Shown: positions 19,886-28,675, numbered from the stretch's first letter. The stretch is 64,000 nt of DNA from Nitratireductor luteus (GCF_026162365.1 NZ_JAOANW010000001.1:62001-126000), one strand, 5' to 3'. Translations and numbers: made by a program. Notes: a model not told the origin generated them from the letters alone.

Positions 19886-20323
19886 ATGGATCTGTTGAAG
19901 CTCGTCGCCCTGGATGAAGAGGACCTGGCCGTCATATCGGCCCATGTGCAGGACGCTGTACTGAAAGTGCGCGACCTCACCTTCCTGCAGCACGAGAAGC
20001 GCTTCGCGCTGGCCATGAACCGCTTCGCATGGGAGCGGGAGAAGCGCGGCCTCTTCCGGCGCAAGCATGAACGGCACTACAGTGTGCTGCATTTCGAGCG
20101 GGTTCTCTCCGCGCGGTCCGCCGGCATCAAGATGGACAAGCCCGACGACGTGCTGTCGCTGCTCGCCGTCCGCTTCGTCGCGGGCGAGCAGCCTTCCGGC
20201 ACGATTGAACTGCTGTTTTCGGGCGATGCGGCGATCCAACTCGACGTGGAATGCATCGAGGCCCGGCTTGGCGACACGGGCGCGGCCTGGGATACGTCCA
20301 TCCGCCCCCGCCACAGCACCTGA
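19886..20323 (+). CDS. DUF2948 family protein
   Basis: A 145-residue protein of the alphaproteobacterial DUF2948 family, function unknown. The recognisable features are the opening LLKLVALDEEDLAVISAHVQ, the segment VRDLTFLQHEKRFALAMNRFAWE, and the closing acidic stretch IQLDVECIEARLGDTGAAWDT before a basic tail. No signal peptide or membrane helix is present. It sits between murA and hisD, a placement conserved in the order, and ends 12 bases before hisD, so co-transcription with hisD is likely. Confidence 0.85.
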   Translation: MDLLKLVALDEEDLAVISAHVQDAVLKVRDLTFLQHEKRFALAMNRFAWEREKRGLFRRKHERHYSVLHFERVLSARSAGIKMDKPDDVLSLLAVRFVAGEQPSGTIELLFSGDAAIQLDVECIEARLGDTGAAWDTSIRPRHST

Positions 20324-20335
20324 CGGAGCCCATCG

Positions 20336-21628
20336 ATGGTAGCCAGACTTACGACCGCCGACGAGGAGTTCGAGGCCGCCTTCGCCGCCTTGCTGGAGAC
20401 CAAGCGCGAATCAAGCCAGGAAGTCGATGATGTTGTGCGCGAGATCATCGCGCGGGTGCGCCTTGAGGGAGATGCCGCGCTTGCCGACTATACGCGGCGC
20501 TTCGACCGCTTCGATGTGACGACGGTCGGCATGCGCGTGGCGCAGTCGGAGATCGAAGCGGCCTATCGGGCCTGCGCGCCGGAAACGCTCGATGCACTGC
20601 GGCTGGCCCATGGACGCATCAAGGCCCATCACGGCAGGCAATTGCCGCAGGACGCGCAATATACCGATCCGATCGGCGTGGAGCTCGGCTGGCGCTGGAC
20701 CGCCGTCTCCACGGTCGGGCTCTATGTGCCTGGTGGTATGGCGAGCTATCCGAGTTCGGTGTTGATGAACGCGGTACCGGCCAAGGTGGCAGGCGTGGAG
20801 CGAGTCGTCATGGTGGTGCCTGCGCCCGACGGCAAACTCAACCCGCTGGTGCTGGTAGCCGCTGACATTGCGGGCGTCGACGAAATCTTCCGCATCGGCG
20901 GAGCGCAGGCCGTTGCGGCGATGGCTTACGGGACCGAAACCGTGCCCGCCGTCGACAAGATCGTCGGTCCGGGCAATGCCTATGTGGCCGCAGCCAAGCG
21001 CCAGGTCTTCGGTAAAGTGGGCATCGACATGATCGCCGGGCCTTCGGAAGTGCTGGTCGTGGCGGATCGCGACAACGATCCCGACTGGCTCGCCGCCGAT
21101 CTGTTGGCGCAGGCGGAGCACGATACCGCAGCGCAATCCATCTTGATGACCGACGACGCGGATTTTGCGGAGGCGGTTGTAGAGGCGGTGGAGCGGCAGT
21201 TGCGACAGCTTGCGCGCACCGACATCGCCTCGGCAAGCTGGCGCGACTTCGGCGCGGTCATTCTCGTCGGATCGCTGGAGGAGGCCCCTGCCCTTATCGA
21301 CCGCATAGCGCCGGAGCATCTGGAGCTGGCGACCGACCGGGCCGACGATCTGCTGCCGCAAATCCGCAATGCCGGCGCTGTTTTCCTCGGCCGCCACACA
21401 CCGGAGGTGATCGGCGATTATGTCGGCGGCTCCAACCACGTACTGCCGACGGCGCGTTCGGCGCGCTTCTCTTCCGGGCTCTCGGTGCTCGATTTCGTAA
21501 AGCGCATGTCGACGCTGCGTCTGGGTGCCGAGCAGCTTCGTGCGCTAGGGCCGTCGGCGGTGGCGCTGGCGACGGCCGAGGGGCTGGAAGCGCATGGCCG
21601 GTCGGTCTCGATCCGGCTGAACATGTAA
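20336..21628 (+). CDS. hisD: Histidinol dehydrogenase
   Basis: Performs the last two oxidations of histidine synthesis, L-histidinol to L-histidine, with NAD+ and Zn2+. The 430-residue length is standard. Visible motifs include GLYVPGG, GGAQAVAAMAYGTETVPAVD, the signature starting at VGPGNAYVAAAKRQVFG, the catalytic-base region IAPEHLEL with its Glu-His pair, and GGSNHVLPT with zinc-site His. It is separated from UPF0262 by 15 bases and is probably part of one transcript with DUF2948 and the genes after it. No other his genes are in the window. Confidence 0.97.
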   Translation: MVARLTTADEEFEAAFAALLETKRESSQEVDDVVREIIARVRLEGDAALADYTRRFDRFDVTTVGMRVAQSEIEAAYRACAPETLDALRLAHGRIKAHHGRQLPQDAQYTDPIGVELGWRWTAVSTVGLYVPGGMASYPSSVLMNAVPAKVAGVERVVMVVPAPDGKLNPLVLVAADIAGVDEIFRIGGAQAVAAMAYGTETVPAVDKIVGPGNAYVAAAKRQVFGKVGIDMIAGPSEVLVVADRDNDPDWLAADLLAQAEHDTAAQSILMTDDADFAEAVVEAVERQLRQLARTDIASASWRDFGAVILVGSLEEAPALIDRIAPEHLELATDRADDLLPQIRNAGAVFLGRHTPEVIGDYVGGSNHVLPTARSARFSSGLSVLDFVKRMSTLRLGAEQLRALGPSAVALATAEGLEAHGRSVSIRLNM

Positions 21629-21643
21629 CATCAAGGCAGGGCG

Positions 21644-22129
21644 ATGAACGACAGGAACTTCGGCACGGCGCGCCTTATCGATGTCGAGCTGGATGAGTCC
21701 GTCGGGCGCGCCACGCCGGATGTCGAGCATGAGCGCGCTGTGGCGATCTTCGACCTCGTCGAGGAGAACAGCTTCCGTCCGGTGGGTGACAAGAAGAATG
21801 GTCCATACAAGCTGAAGATATCGCTGGCCGATTCCCGCTTGGTGTTCGAAATCTTCCGCGAAGACGGTGAGGCGGTCGTCACGCACATCCTGTCGCTGAC
21901 GCCTTTTCGGCGCATCGTGAAGGATTATTTTCTGATCTGCGAGAGCTATTATCAGGCAATCCGCACCTCGACGCCAAGTCAGATCGAAGCGATCGACATG
22001 GGGCGCCGGGGGCTTCACGATGAGGGTTCGCAGACGCTGATGGATCGCTTGCGGGACAAGATCGATCTCGATTTCGACACGGCGCGACGGCTCTTCACGC
22101 TCGTTTGCGTGCTGCACTGGCGCGGATAG
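21644..22129 (+). CDS. UPF0262 family protein
   Basis: A 161-residue protein of UPF0262, restricted to alphaproteobacteria as far as I know and of unknown function. Recognisable segments are [53 protein letters not shown], and the C-terminal [20 protein letters not shown]. There is no signal or membrane segment. The hisD–UPF0262–phosphatase–infA order is conserved in related genomes, suggesting a housekeeping role. Confidence 0.88.
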   Translation: MNDRNFGTARLIDVELDESVGRATPDVEHERAVAIFDLVEENSFRPVGDKKNGPYKLKISLADSRLVFEIFREDGEAVVTHILSLTPFRRIVKDYFLICESYYQAIRTSTPSQIEAIDMGRRGLHDEGSQTLMDRLRDKIDLDFDTARRLFTLVCVLHWRG

Positions 22130-22201
22130 CGCCGAGGGAGGCCGATTTTGACGGATCTGTTCAGACAAAGCAGCCTCGCCCTCTGTCCTCCGGCATAGTC
22201 G

Positions 22202-22693
22202 ATGTCGGCGGTGTCCCCACGCGCGCGGTCCATGGAAGCAACGCCGGGAGCTGCAATCCCGGGCTCGGTGCTTTTTCTGTGCGGCATGAATTCCATACGC
22301 TCGCCCATGGCCGAAGCCCTGGCGCGCAGGATGCTGCCGCGAACGACGTTCGTCGCCTCGGCCGGCGTGCGGGCCGGCGAGCGTGACCCGTTCGTGGACG
22401 CGGTGCTGGCGGAAAACGGGCTGGATCTCGGCGACAGGCGGCCCCGCACGCTGGACGATCTGGAGGACGCCTATTTCGATCTGATCGTGACGCTTGCGCC
22501 CGAGGCACACCATGCCGCGCTCGAACTGACGCGCTCCATGTCCGTGGACGTCGAATACTGGCCGATGCTCGATCCCTCTGTCGTCGAGGGAACGCGCGAG
22601 CAGATCCTTGCAGCCTATCGCGATGTCCGCGAAAATCTGAGCCGGCGCATTGCCCGCCGCTTCAACCTTTCGGCAGACGGGAACAAGACTTGA
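22202..22693 (+). CDS. Low-molecular-weight phosphotyrosine phosphatase-like protein
   Basis: A 163-residue LMW-PTP-fold protein. The P-loop is CGMNSIRS, a CX5R motif with the nucleophilic Cys and the phosphate-binding Arg, inside VLFLCGMNSIRSPMAEAL (about residues 22–39). The general acid is probably the Asp of MLDPS near residue 124. Both catalytic elements are kept, so activity is plausible, but the loop lacks the usual CLGNICRS wording. It may act on protein phosphotyrosine or on another phosphoester. The start is uncertain: ATG 22202 gives ~20 residues before the P-loop strand. It lies between UPF0262 and infA. Confidence 0.8.
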   Translation: MSAVSPRARSMEATPGAAIPGSVLFLCGMNSIRSPMAEALARRMLPRTTFVASAGVRAGERDPFVDAVLAENGLDLGDRRPRTLDDLEDAYFDLIVTLAPEAHHAALELTRSMSVDVEYWPMLDPSVVEGTREQILAAYRDVRENLSRRIARRFNLSADGNKT

Positions 22694-22809
22694 ACAAGCA
22701 TGTTCACAAATGGTGGCGAATGGGCTAGGTTCCGCGCGATTTCGGCCGGGCATGTCCCGCAACAGCGCTTGATCGCCGGCCGGAGACTGATCCAAGAAGA
22801 AGGTACCGG

Positions 22810-23028
22810 ATGCCGAAAGAAGACATTCTAGAGTTTCCAGGAGTCGTAACAGAGCTTCTGCCCAATGCCATGTTTCGCGTAAAGTTGGAAAACGAACACG
22901 AAATCATTGCCCATACCGCTGGCCGCATGCGCAAAAACCGCATTCGCGTTCTCACCGGCGACAAGGTGCTGGTCGAAATGACGCCGTACGACCTGACAAA
23001 GGGTCGTATCACCTACCGCTTCAAGTAG
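22810..23028 (+). CDS. infA: Translation initiation factor IF-1
   Basis: Binds the ribosomal A site during initiation with IF-2 and IF-3. The 72-residue protein is a single OB fold. Typical segments are [39 protein letters not shown] and [20 protein letters not shown], ending ITYRFK. AAGAAGG precedes the ATG at good spacing. It is followed by an intergenic hairpin repeat and then maf. Confidence 0.97.
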   Translation: MPKEDILEFPGVVTELLPNAMFRVKLENEHEIIAHTAGRMRKNRIRVLTGDKVLVEMTPYDLTKGRITYRFK

Positions 23029-23072
23029 CGCGGGCACGTTCGTCTTGCCGCGGTTCCTGATGGAGAACCGGT

Positions 23073-23190
23073 TTCAGGTCCGGGCGAGGCAAATATGGTC
23101 CTTTTCGAAAGCCGGAGCGGAACGTACATGCAGGTACTTGAGCACCGGAAGCGCCGAAAAGCACCGTTTGCAGCCCGCCCTGACCTGAAT
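23073..23190. repeat. Dispersed hairpin repeat, copy A
   Basis: The infA–maf gap contains a long imperfect inverted repeat. The outer arms are TTCAGGTC…GGGCG…GCAAA and its partner TTTGCAGCCCGCCCTGACC. The next pair is ATGGTCCTTTTCG with CGAAAAGCACCG, and the centre CGGAGCGGAACGTAC pairs with GTACTTGAGCACCGG. A diverged copy is at 57499–57640. The shared core (GTAC, GAGCACCGGA, TTTGCAGCC) and the kept pairing show a repeat family. It lies wholly between genes. Confidence 0.75.
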
Positions 23191-23221
23191 ATCGAAAGAC
23201 CCTAGCGGCGGTGCCCTTTCT

Positions 23222-23851
23222 ATGAGCGAATTCAAGAAACTCGTGCTTGCCTCAGCCTCGCCGCGGCGTGTGGAACTCTTGCAGCAGGCGGGCATTGAGC
23301 CGGAACGCCTTATCCCGGCCAATATAGACGAAACGCCCCTCAAGGCCGAACACCCCCGCTCGCTGGCCAAGAGACTGTCGCGCAGCAAAGCGGAGAAAGC
23401 GCTGGATCGCCTGAAGCAGGATGGCGAAACAACGGACTGTTTTGTGCTGGCGGCCGATACGGTGGTCGCCGTCGGGCGGCGCATCCTGCCAAAGACGGAG
23501 ATGGTGGACGAGGCATCCAACTGTCTGCGCCTGCTTTCCGGGCGTTCGCACCGCGTCTACACGGGCATCTGTCTGTTCACGCCGGAGGGCAAGCTGCGCC
23601 ATCGGCTGGTGGAAACGCGCGTCCGCTTCAAGCGGCTGTCGCGCGAGGAGCTCGAAAGCTACCTGGCGTCGGGGGAATGGCGCGGCAAGGCGGGTGGCTA
23701 TGCCATCCAGGGGTTGGCCGGTACCTTCGTGGTCAAGCTCGTCGGGTCCTACACCAATGTGGTGGGGCTGCCGCTCTTCGAGACAGTCAACCTGTTGACG
23801 GCCGACGGCTTCAAAGTACATTTCAACTGGCTTGCAGGATCCGGAAGCTGA
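23222..23851 (+). CDS. maf: Maf family nucleotide pyrophosphatase
   Basis: A 209-residue Maf protein, expected to hydrolyse non-canonical or canonical nucleoside triphosphates to monophosphates and pyrophosphate. Visible signatures are [17 protein letters not shown] (the Ser-Arg-Arg phosphate-binding start, about residues 9–25), the Asp-containing AADTVVAVG with metal-binding acid, [11 protein letters not shown], and the C-terminal [13 protein letters not shown] and [13 protein letters not shown]. The length is normal. It is three bases upstream of yacG, and the infA–maf–yacG order is the usual one in the order. Confidence 0.93.
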   Translation: MSEFKKLVLASASPRRVELLQQAGIEPERLIPANIDETPLKAEHPRSLAKRLSRSKAEKALDRLKQDGETTDCFVLAADTVVAVGRRILPKTEMVDEASNCLRLLSGRSHRVYTGICLFTPEGKLRHRLVETRVRFKRLSREELESYLASGEWRGKAGGYAIQGLAGTFVVKLVGSYTNVVGLPLFETVNLLTADGFKVHFNWLAGSGS

Positions 23852-23854
23852 CCA

Positions 23855-24049
23855 TTGTCCGATACGGAAAAAGTAACCCCATTGAGGCCCAGAAGACCGT
23901 GCCCGGAATGCGGCAAGCCTTCCGAGCGCGAATTCTATCCCTTCTGCTCGAAGCGGTGTAAGGACGTGGACCTCAACCGCTGGCTGTCCGGCTCCTATAC
24001 CATTCCAGGACCACCTCTCGACGACGAGGGTAAAGGCGAGGAAAACTGA
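23855..24049 (+). CDS. yacG: DNA gyrase inhibitor YacG (zinc protein)
   Basis: A 64-residue zinc protein. Cys-x2-Cys (CPECGK) and Cys-x3-Cys (CSKRC) bind one zinc, followed by DLNRWLSGSYTIPG as in the family. The E. coli protein binds GyrB and blocks DNA binding by gyrase. The start is TTG 23855, the first start codon after the maf stop; no ATG is available before the zinc site, so the non-ATG start is well supported. Translational coupling to maf is likely given three bases between them. Confidence 0.9.
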   Translation: MSDTEKVTPLRPRRPCPECGKPSEREFYPFCSKRCKDVDLNRWLSGSYTIPGPPLDDEGKGEEN

Positions 24050-24224
24050 CATTTCCTTGGTCACAGCGGCGCCGAAAGCTCGCGCTGTCATTGCTTTCTG
24101 CTTTATTATCTACTTCTAGTTGTAATTTTCGTCCGATCGGCTATCCCTCTTTTTCAGCCAAAGCGTGGGCGCGCCCGCAGCAGACTGGGCACCGGCCAAG
24201 CGAGATGAAGAGAGCGTCGTTTCG

Positions 24225-24416
24225 ATGCATCGACTGCCGATTGCCTTAGCCTGCGCACTCGCCATGCTTTTCGCCGGCGCCTGCCAGGACACGAGAGCCA
24301 CCGTCTTCAAGCATCCCGAAGCCGTGGACAGCACGCCTCGCGCAGACACTCAACCGTCCACAAGGTCTGAAAGCGGCGAGAACGTTTCTCTGCAAACAAG
24401 TGAGATCGCGCAATAA
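24225..24416 (+). CDS. Hypothetical small exported protein
   Basis: A possible 63-residue protein beginning MHRLPIALACALAMLFAGAC, a hydrophobic stretch that looks like a signal peptide. A Cys follows it, but the residues before it (AGA) are not a classical lipobox. The rest is polar, with many Thr, Ser and acidic residues. A frame exists upstream to 24165 without a better start. It could be a lipoprotein-like peptide or a chance frame; it ends right at a terminator used by the opposite strand. Confidence 0.4.
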   Translation: MHRLPIALACALAMLFAGACQDTRATVFKHPEAVDSTPRADTQPSTRSESGENVSLQTSEIAQ

Positions 24417-24443
24417 AAAAGCCCGGTTCACAGGGAACCGGGC
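24415..24443 (-). terminator. Intrinsic terminator of the DUF1127 gene
   Basis: On the minus strand GCCCGGTTC pairs with GAACCGGGC around a five-base loop, followed directly by TTTTTTATT. This is a complete Rho-independent terminator, 68 bases after the DUF1127 stop. Confidence 0.85.
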
Positions 24444-24510
24444 AAAGATGCAGGCAGCCGGGGGGAACCGGCGTGATGGGAGTGAACGCCTGCATGGGAG
24501 AACTTTGAAT

Positions 24511-24798
24511 TCAAGGGCGGCGGCGCATGATCGTTTCCGAGCGGGCCCGCTTCCGGGCAATCTGTTGCAACCGCAGCGTGGGATCGTCGAGAAGCGGGAT
24601 TTCATAGGCGCGCGCAATGTCTTCCCGGACAAGGCCTAGATCGGCCAGTTCCCAATCGGAAAGATCATTGAGGTGCCGCATGGCCCGGCGCGATTTCCAT
24701 AGGGTGAGGAGGCCCGCCGCCGCACGGGCCACGCGCGCGGCAAATCCCGGCCGGGCGGCAGCGGTGATCGGCGTTGCACTGTGGTGAGCGACAGTCAT
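24511..24798 (-). CDS. DUF1127 domain protein
   Basis: A 95-residue Arg-rich protein with the DUF1127 core near residues 45–65 (MRHLNDLSDWELADLGLVRED), then a C-terminal basic tail. DUF1127 proteins of alphaproteobacteria are small, often stress- or stationary-phase-induced. In some genera they influence RNA turnover and small-RNA-linked regulation, or are direct targets of LysR regulators. Here the gene is divergent from a LysR-type regulator across about 250 bases, the arrangement expected of a regulator and its target. It has its own strong terminator, so it is probably monocistronic. Confidence 0.85.
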   Translation of the reverse strand: MTVAHHSATPITAAARPGFAARVARAAAGLLTLWKSRRAMRHLNDLSDWELADLGLVREDIARAYEIPLLDDPTLRLQQIARKRARSETIMRRRP

Positions 24799-25052
24799 CG
24801 GACTTCTCCTTCGCGTTTCAAATGGCTCGCCCGCCTCGCAGGCCGCGAGCCGACCACAAAGCCACGCGCAGAAAACTTTCTGCGGCGCTGCACTGCGCGT
24901 TGTCGGCTGCTAAATGCCCTGGGGGCGAACTCTTTCCAGCAGCGTCATTGCCTTTGCCGGAACAATTACGTTTTTCTCACGATGAGATTGATTAGTCGAA
25001 CGAATGTTTCTAATCTTTCGCATCAAAATCAGTGATGATATGGATCGCCACA

Positions 25053-26003
25053 ATGGTAGCCCCGCTCGATCTCGATCAGCTCAACACCTTCGTCGCCATT
25101 GCCGATACCGGCAGTTTCACGCGTGCGGCGGACGAAGTGCATCGCACTCAATCGGCCGTATCCATGCAGATGCGGCGGCTCGAGGAACGGGTCGGCAAGG
25201 CGCTCTTCGAAAAGGATGGCCGCACTAATCGGCTGACCGAGGAGGGCGAGCGGCTGCTTCTTTATGCCCGGCGGATGCTGCGCCTCAATCGCGAAACGCT
25301 TGCAGCCTTCGACGACAAGACGCTGGAAGGCAGCGTGCGCATCGGCATGCCCGACGACTATGCCGAACGTTTCCTGCCGGAAATCATGGCGCGTTTTTCG
25401 CGGTCCAATCCGCGCGTGGAATTGTCGGTCCTGTGCGAGCCGACGCCCAACCTCATCCACCATGTGCGCCAGGGTCACCTCGACCTCGCACTTTTGACCG
25501 ACGACAACACCTGCGAAATCGTCCGGCGCGAGCCGCTTCTTTGGGTATCCTCGGTAAGCCATGCGACCCATGAGCGCGAGATCCTGCCGATGGCGTTCGG
25601 CCGCCCGACCTGCACCTGGCGCCGGCACGCCTGCGACGCGCTCAACGAAATGGGGCGGGAATACCGGACGCTGTTCACCAGCTTCTCGGCCACAGTGATC
25701 AGCGCCGCCGTGCTTTCGGGCGCGGCGATATCGGTCCTGCCTGAATGCGCGCTGCGGCCGGGGATGCGCGTTCTCGGTGAGAACGATGGTTTTCCCCCGC
25801 TTCCCGATTGCTGCATCGGCCTCATGCGCGGCCGGACGAGCCACATGGAGGTGGTGGACGCGCTGGCGCGGCATGTCACTGAGAGCCTCGACAACATCTC
25901 GGTGCCGCTGATGCCCGATGAGGCCGAAGGTTTCGATTTCGCATCCCTTACCCACCGCCGCGGGAAGCGGCTGAGGCCAAGCCAGGTCCTGCCAGGGTGG
26001 TGA
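25053..26003 (+). CDS. LysR-family transcriptional regulator
   Basis: A 316-residue LTTR. The N-terminal winged helix-turn-helix is clear (LDQLNTFVAIADTGSFTRAA, then HRTQSAVSMQMRRLEERVG), and the effector-binding domain follows from about residue 90 (GSVRIGMPDDYAERFLPEI). The effector is unknown; the C-terminal domain contains several Cys (TCTWRRHACDAL, DCCIGLM) that might sense redox or metal, an inference only. ATG 25053 is chosen because it gives the normal short lead before the helix-turn-helix; starts at 25032 or 25035 add seven or six residues. It is divergent from the DUF1127 gene, its most likely target. Confidence 0.9.
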   Translation: MVAPLDLDQLNTFVAIADTGSFTRAADEVHRTQSAVSMQMRRLEERVGKALFEKDGRTNRLTEEGERLLLYARRMLRLNRETLAAFDDKTLEGSVRIGMPDDYAERFLPEIMARFSRSNPRVELSVLCEPTPNLIHHVRQGHLDLALLTDDNTCEIVRREPLLWVSSVSHATHEREILPMAFGRPTCTWRRHACDALNEMGREYRTLFTSFSATVISAAVLSGAAISVLPECALRPGMRVLGENDGFPPLPDCCIGLMRGRTSHMEVVDALARHVTESLDNISVPLMPDEAEGFDFASLTHRRGKRLRPSQVLPGW

Positions 26004-26071
26004 TGTAATACCATGGGAAGCAGGCGTGCGCCGGGCTTGACCTGGCGGTGCCCAAGCCGCTCAATCGTCAC

Positions 26072-27634
26072 ATGCCTGATAAGAAAAACAGCGATTCGCT
26101 CAGCAACGTTGCCGAATTCTCGGTCAGCGAGATCTCCATCGCCCTGAAGCGTACGGTCGAGGATGTCTTCGGCCATGTACGCGTGCGCGGCGAGATTTCG
26201 GGCTATCGCGGCCCGCACGCCTCGGGACATTGCTATTTTTCGCTCAAGGACGAGCGCTCGCGGCTTGAAGCCGTCATCTGGAAGGGCGTTTTCTCGAAGC
26301 TTAAATTCCTGCCCCAGGAAGGCCTGGAGATCATCGCGACGGGCAAGCTGACCACCTATCCCGGCTCGTCGAAATATCAGATCGTCATCGAAAGCATCGA
26401 GCCGGCAGGCGCCGGCGCTCTGATGGCGCTCCTGGAGGAGCGCAAGCGCAAGCTCGGGGCGGAAGGGCTGTTCGCCGAGGAGCGTAAGAAGGCTCTCCCC
26501 TTCATGCCGCGCACCATCGGTGTCGTCACCTCGCCCACCGGCGCCGTCATCCGCGATATCATCCATCGTATCGCCGACCGATTCCCGGTGCATGTGCTGG
26601 TCTGGCCGGTTCGGGTGCAGGGTGAGACCGCAGGGGCGGAGGTCTCGCGCGCAATCGCCGGATTCAACACATTCGATGCCGGCGGAACGCTGCCGCGCCC
26701 GGACCTTTTGATCGTGGCGCGGGGCGGCGGCAGCCTGGAGGACTTGTGGGGCTTCAACGACGAAGCTGTCGTGCGGGCCGTGGCGGCCTCGCACATACCG
26801 ATCATATCCGCCGTCGGGCATGAGACGGACTGGACGCTCATCGACCTGGCCGCCGACCGGCGTGCGCCGACGCCCACGGGCGCCGCGGAAATGGCGGTGC
26901 CTGTCAAGGCTGAACTCGAGGCTGGCCTCTCGCGTCTTTCGGCGCGACTCAAGGGGGCGATCTCCCGTGACCTCGATCGGCGCAACCAGGGTCTGCGCGC
27001 TTTGTCACGTGCCCTGCCCTCACCCGATCAGCTCTTCGCGCTGCCACGCCGGCGTTTCGACGAGGCAGCGGGCCGCATCGTGCGTGCGCTGCACGCCTCC
27101 ACGCAGCGCAAGCGGCTCAAGCATGAAGGGCTGCGGCTTTCCATCGGATCGCTCGAACGCAGGCTTGGCGAAGCGCGCCGCCGCTCGGCGCAATGCGGCG
27201 CGCGGCTTCCCGTGGTCTTTCTTGGCCTCCTGCGCAACAAGCGGGCACGTCTCGAACGGGACGGCGGACGGATCACGCCGCGCACGACTTCCGAGCGGAT
27301 CGCACTCAACCGGCAGAAGCTGGATGCGGCGACCGGGCGGCTCGACCGGGCGATGACACAGCGGCTGGAGAGCACGCGCGGACGGCTCGACCAGACGGAG
27401 CGGCTCGCAAGGACACTTTCCTACCAGGGCGTCCTGGAGCGGGGATTCGCGCTTGTACGGGACGCTTCCGACCGTCCGGTCAAGCGCGCGGCCGAACTCA
27501 TCGCCGGGCAAGAAGTGCACATCCAGTTCTACGATGAGGTCGCTGGCGCCGTGGTCGCGGGAAAACCCGCGACGGGCGCCAAGAAGGGGGCCGCCAAGCC
27601 GAAGGCCCCGGGCAAGCAGGGCTCGCTATTCTAG
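26072..27634 (+). CDS. xseA: Exodeoxyribonuclease VII large subunit
   Basis: The catalytic and DNA-binding subunit of exonuclease VII, which degrades single-stranded DNA from both ends with XseB. The 520-residue protein has the N-terminal OB domain ([39 protein letters not shown]), the catalytic region with [14 protein letters not shown] and [19 protein letters not shown], and [20 protein letters not shown] long coiled-coil rich in Arg and Leu follows, then a Lys/Ala-rich tail. ATG 26072 gives the usual N-terminus; GTG 26048 is an alternative. The partner xseB is not in the window. Confidence 0.95.
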   Translation: MPDKKNSDSLSNVAEFSVSEISIALKRTVEDVFGHVRVRGEISGYRGPHASGHCYFSLKDERSRLEAVIWKGVFSKLKFLPQEGLEIIATGKLTTYPGSSKYQIVIESIEPAGAGALMALLEERKRKLGAEGLFAEERKKALPFMPRTIGVVTSPTGAVIRDIIHRIADRFPVHVLVWPVRVQGETAGAEVSRAIAGFNTFDAGGTLPRPDLLIVARGGGSLEDLWGFNDEAVVRAVAASHIPIISAVGHETDWTLIDLAADRRAPTPTGAAEMAVPVKAELEAGLSRLSARLKGAISRDLDRRNQGLRALSRALPSPDQLFALPRRRFDEAAGRIVRALHASTQRKRLKHEGLRLSIGSLERRLGEARRRSAQCGARLPVVFLGLLRNKRARLERDGGRITPRTTSERIALNRQKLDAATGRLDRAMTQRLESTRGRLDQTERLARTLSYQGVLERGFALVRDASDRPVKRAAELIAGQEVHIQFYDEVAGAVVAGKPATGAKKGAAKPKAPGKQGSLF

Positions 27635-27635
27635 T

Positions 27636-27659
27636 CGGTGATGAACTGAATCATCACCG
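27636..27659 (+). terminator. Hairpin after xseA
   Basis: CGGTGATGA and TCATCACCG form a perfect 9-bp stem with a six-base loop, beginning one base after the xseA stop. No T-run follows; it may protect the 3' end or terminate weakly. Confidence 0.4.
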
Positions 27660-27737
27660 CGATATAACATATTGCCGCAGCGTGATTTTATCCGATTGCC
27701 CGGCGCCATCTTCAGTCAGTCAGCTATTGTGCCGGGC

Positions 27738-27944
27738 CTAGCTGTCTTCCAAAACGAATGTAATGGCTAAATTCACCCGGTACATGGAGACCCCACCGTT
27801 CTCGATCTCGACATTCTGGTCCTTCACCCAGGCGCTCTTCATGTTGCGGAGCGTCTTTGCGGCCCGTTCGATCCCTTGCTTCACCGCATCGTCGAAGCTC
27901 TCGGAAGATGTCGCGGATATTTCCGTAACGCGGGCGATGGTCAT
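27738..27944 (-). CDS. Dodecin
   Basis: A 68-residue protein of the dodecin family, which assembles into hollow dodecamers that store flavins or coenzyme A. Diagnostic segments are ARVTEISATSSESFDDAVKQG, the helix ERAAKTLRNMKSAWVKDQNV, and the last strand YRVNLAITFVLED. The Trp in SAWVKDQ is the residue that stacks on flavin in bacterial dodecins. ATG 27944 has a near-perfect GAGGAGG upstream, so the eight-codon extension before it is not used. Confidence 0.92.
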   Translation of the reverse strand: MTIARVTEISATSSESFDDAVKQGIERAAKTLRNMKSAWVKDQNVEIENGGVSMYRVNLAITFVLEDS

Positions 27945-28121
27945 CTTTGCCTCCTCTGGGTTGAACACCCACGGGAAACGTCAGCCCGCGGGGAATGTTC
28001 CACCACGTCTGACGACGAGACATGCCGGCAGGAATCTCTCGCCCTCTTCGGGCCGAAAGTGTTACCCATGTGTCCGGTATAAAATGTAACCTATGTGTCC
28101 AGAATGGACCCCTTGGAGTCG

Positions 28122-28198
28122 TGGCGATCCCGGCAGGATTCGAACCTGCGACCATCGGCTTAGAAGGCCGGTGCTCTATCCAGCTGAGCTACGGGACC
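28122..28198 (-). tRNA. tRNA-Arg (TCT)
   Basis: The minus strand gives a full cloverleaf: acceptor GGTCCCG with CGGGATC (one G·T pair), an anticodon stem around the loop CTTCTAA giving anticodon TCT, a T arm with GTTCGAATC, discriminator G, and encoded CCA. It reads the arginine AGA codon. Length 77 with CCA. Confidence 0.95.
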
Positions 28199-28217
28199 GG
28201 CGCGCGGACGGCGGCAA

Positions 28218-28523
28218 TCAGTGCGTCCACGGGACCTTGCGGTCATAGCGGAAATTCTCCGCATAGGAAACCTGACGGCGCTTCGGCGCCTTGGCCTCCT
28301 CAAGCCGAAAGGCGATGCCGTTCTTCTGGGCGTAGGCCACCGCCTCTTCCTTCGTGGCGAAGGTGAGGCGGACCTGGCTCTTCATGTCGGAAGACGAGGT
28401 ATAGCCCATCAGCGGGTCGATCTTGCGTGGCGCCTCGGGCTCAAACTCAAGTACCCAGTGACCCGATTTGGCGGTGCCGGACTGCATGGCGTTCCTAGCG
28501 GGGCTGTAGATGCGCGCGGACAC
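28218..28523 (-). CDS. NADH dehydrogenase accessory subunit, NDUFS4 (ETC complex I) type
   Basis: A 101-residue protein of the ETC complex I conserved-region family, the bacterial counterpart of the mitochondrial 18-kDa subunit NDUFS4. Typical features are SARIYSPARNAMQSG at the start, WVLEFEPEAPRKIDPLMGYTSS in the middle, and YAQKNGIAF followed by SYAENFRYDR near the end. In mitochondria this subunit stabilises the NADH-oxidising arm. It stands apart from any nuo operon, between two tRNA genes. Confidence 0.92.
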   Translation of the reverse strand: MSARIYSPARNAMQSGTAKSGHWVLEFEPEAPRKIDPLMGYTSSSDMKSQVRLTFATKEEAVAYAQKNGIAFRLEEAKAPKRRQVSYAENFRYDRKVPWTH

Positions 28524-28598
28524 GTTCGACCCTCATTGCTTGATCTTGTTTCAGCCAAAAGTGATAGGCGAAAAGCCCCATGATGGCCAGAGATGCCG

Positions 28599-28675
<77 letters not shown>

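Noticed and set aside
22681-22695. GAAC-N7-GAAC, the alphaproteobacterial LexA box pattern, upstream of infA
   Set aside because: It lies across the end of the phosphatase gene, more than 100 bases from infA. With only eight fixed bases, about two chance matches are expected in 64 kb on both strands. infA is not a known SOS gene.
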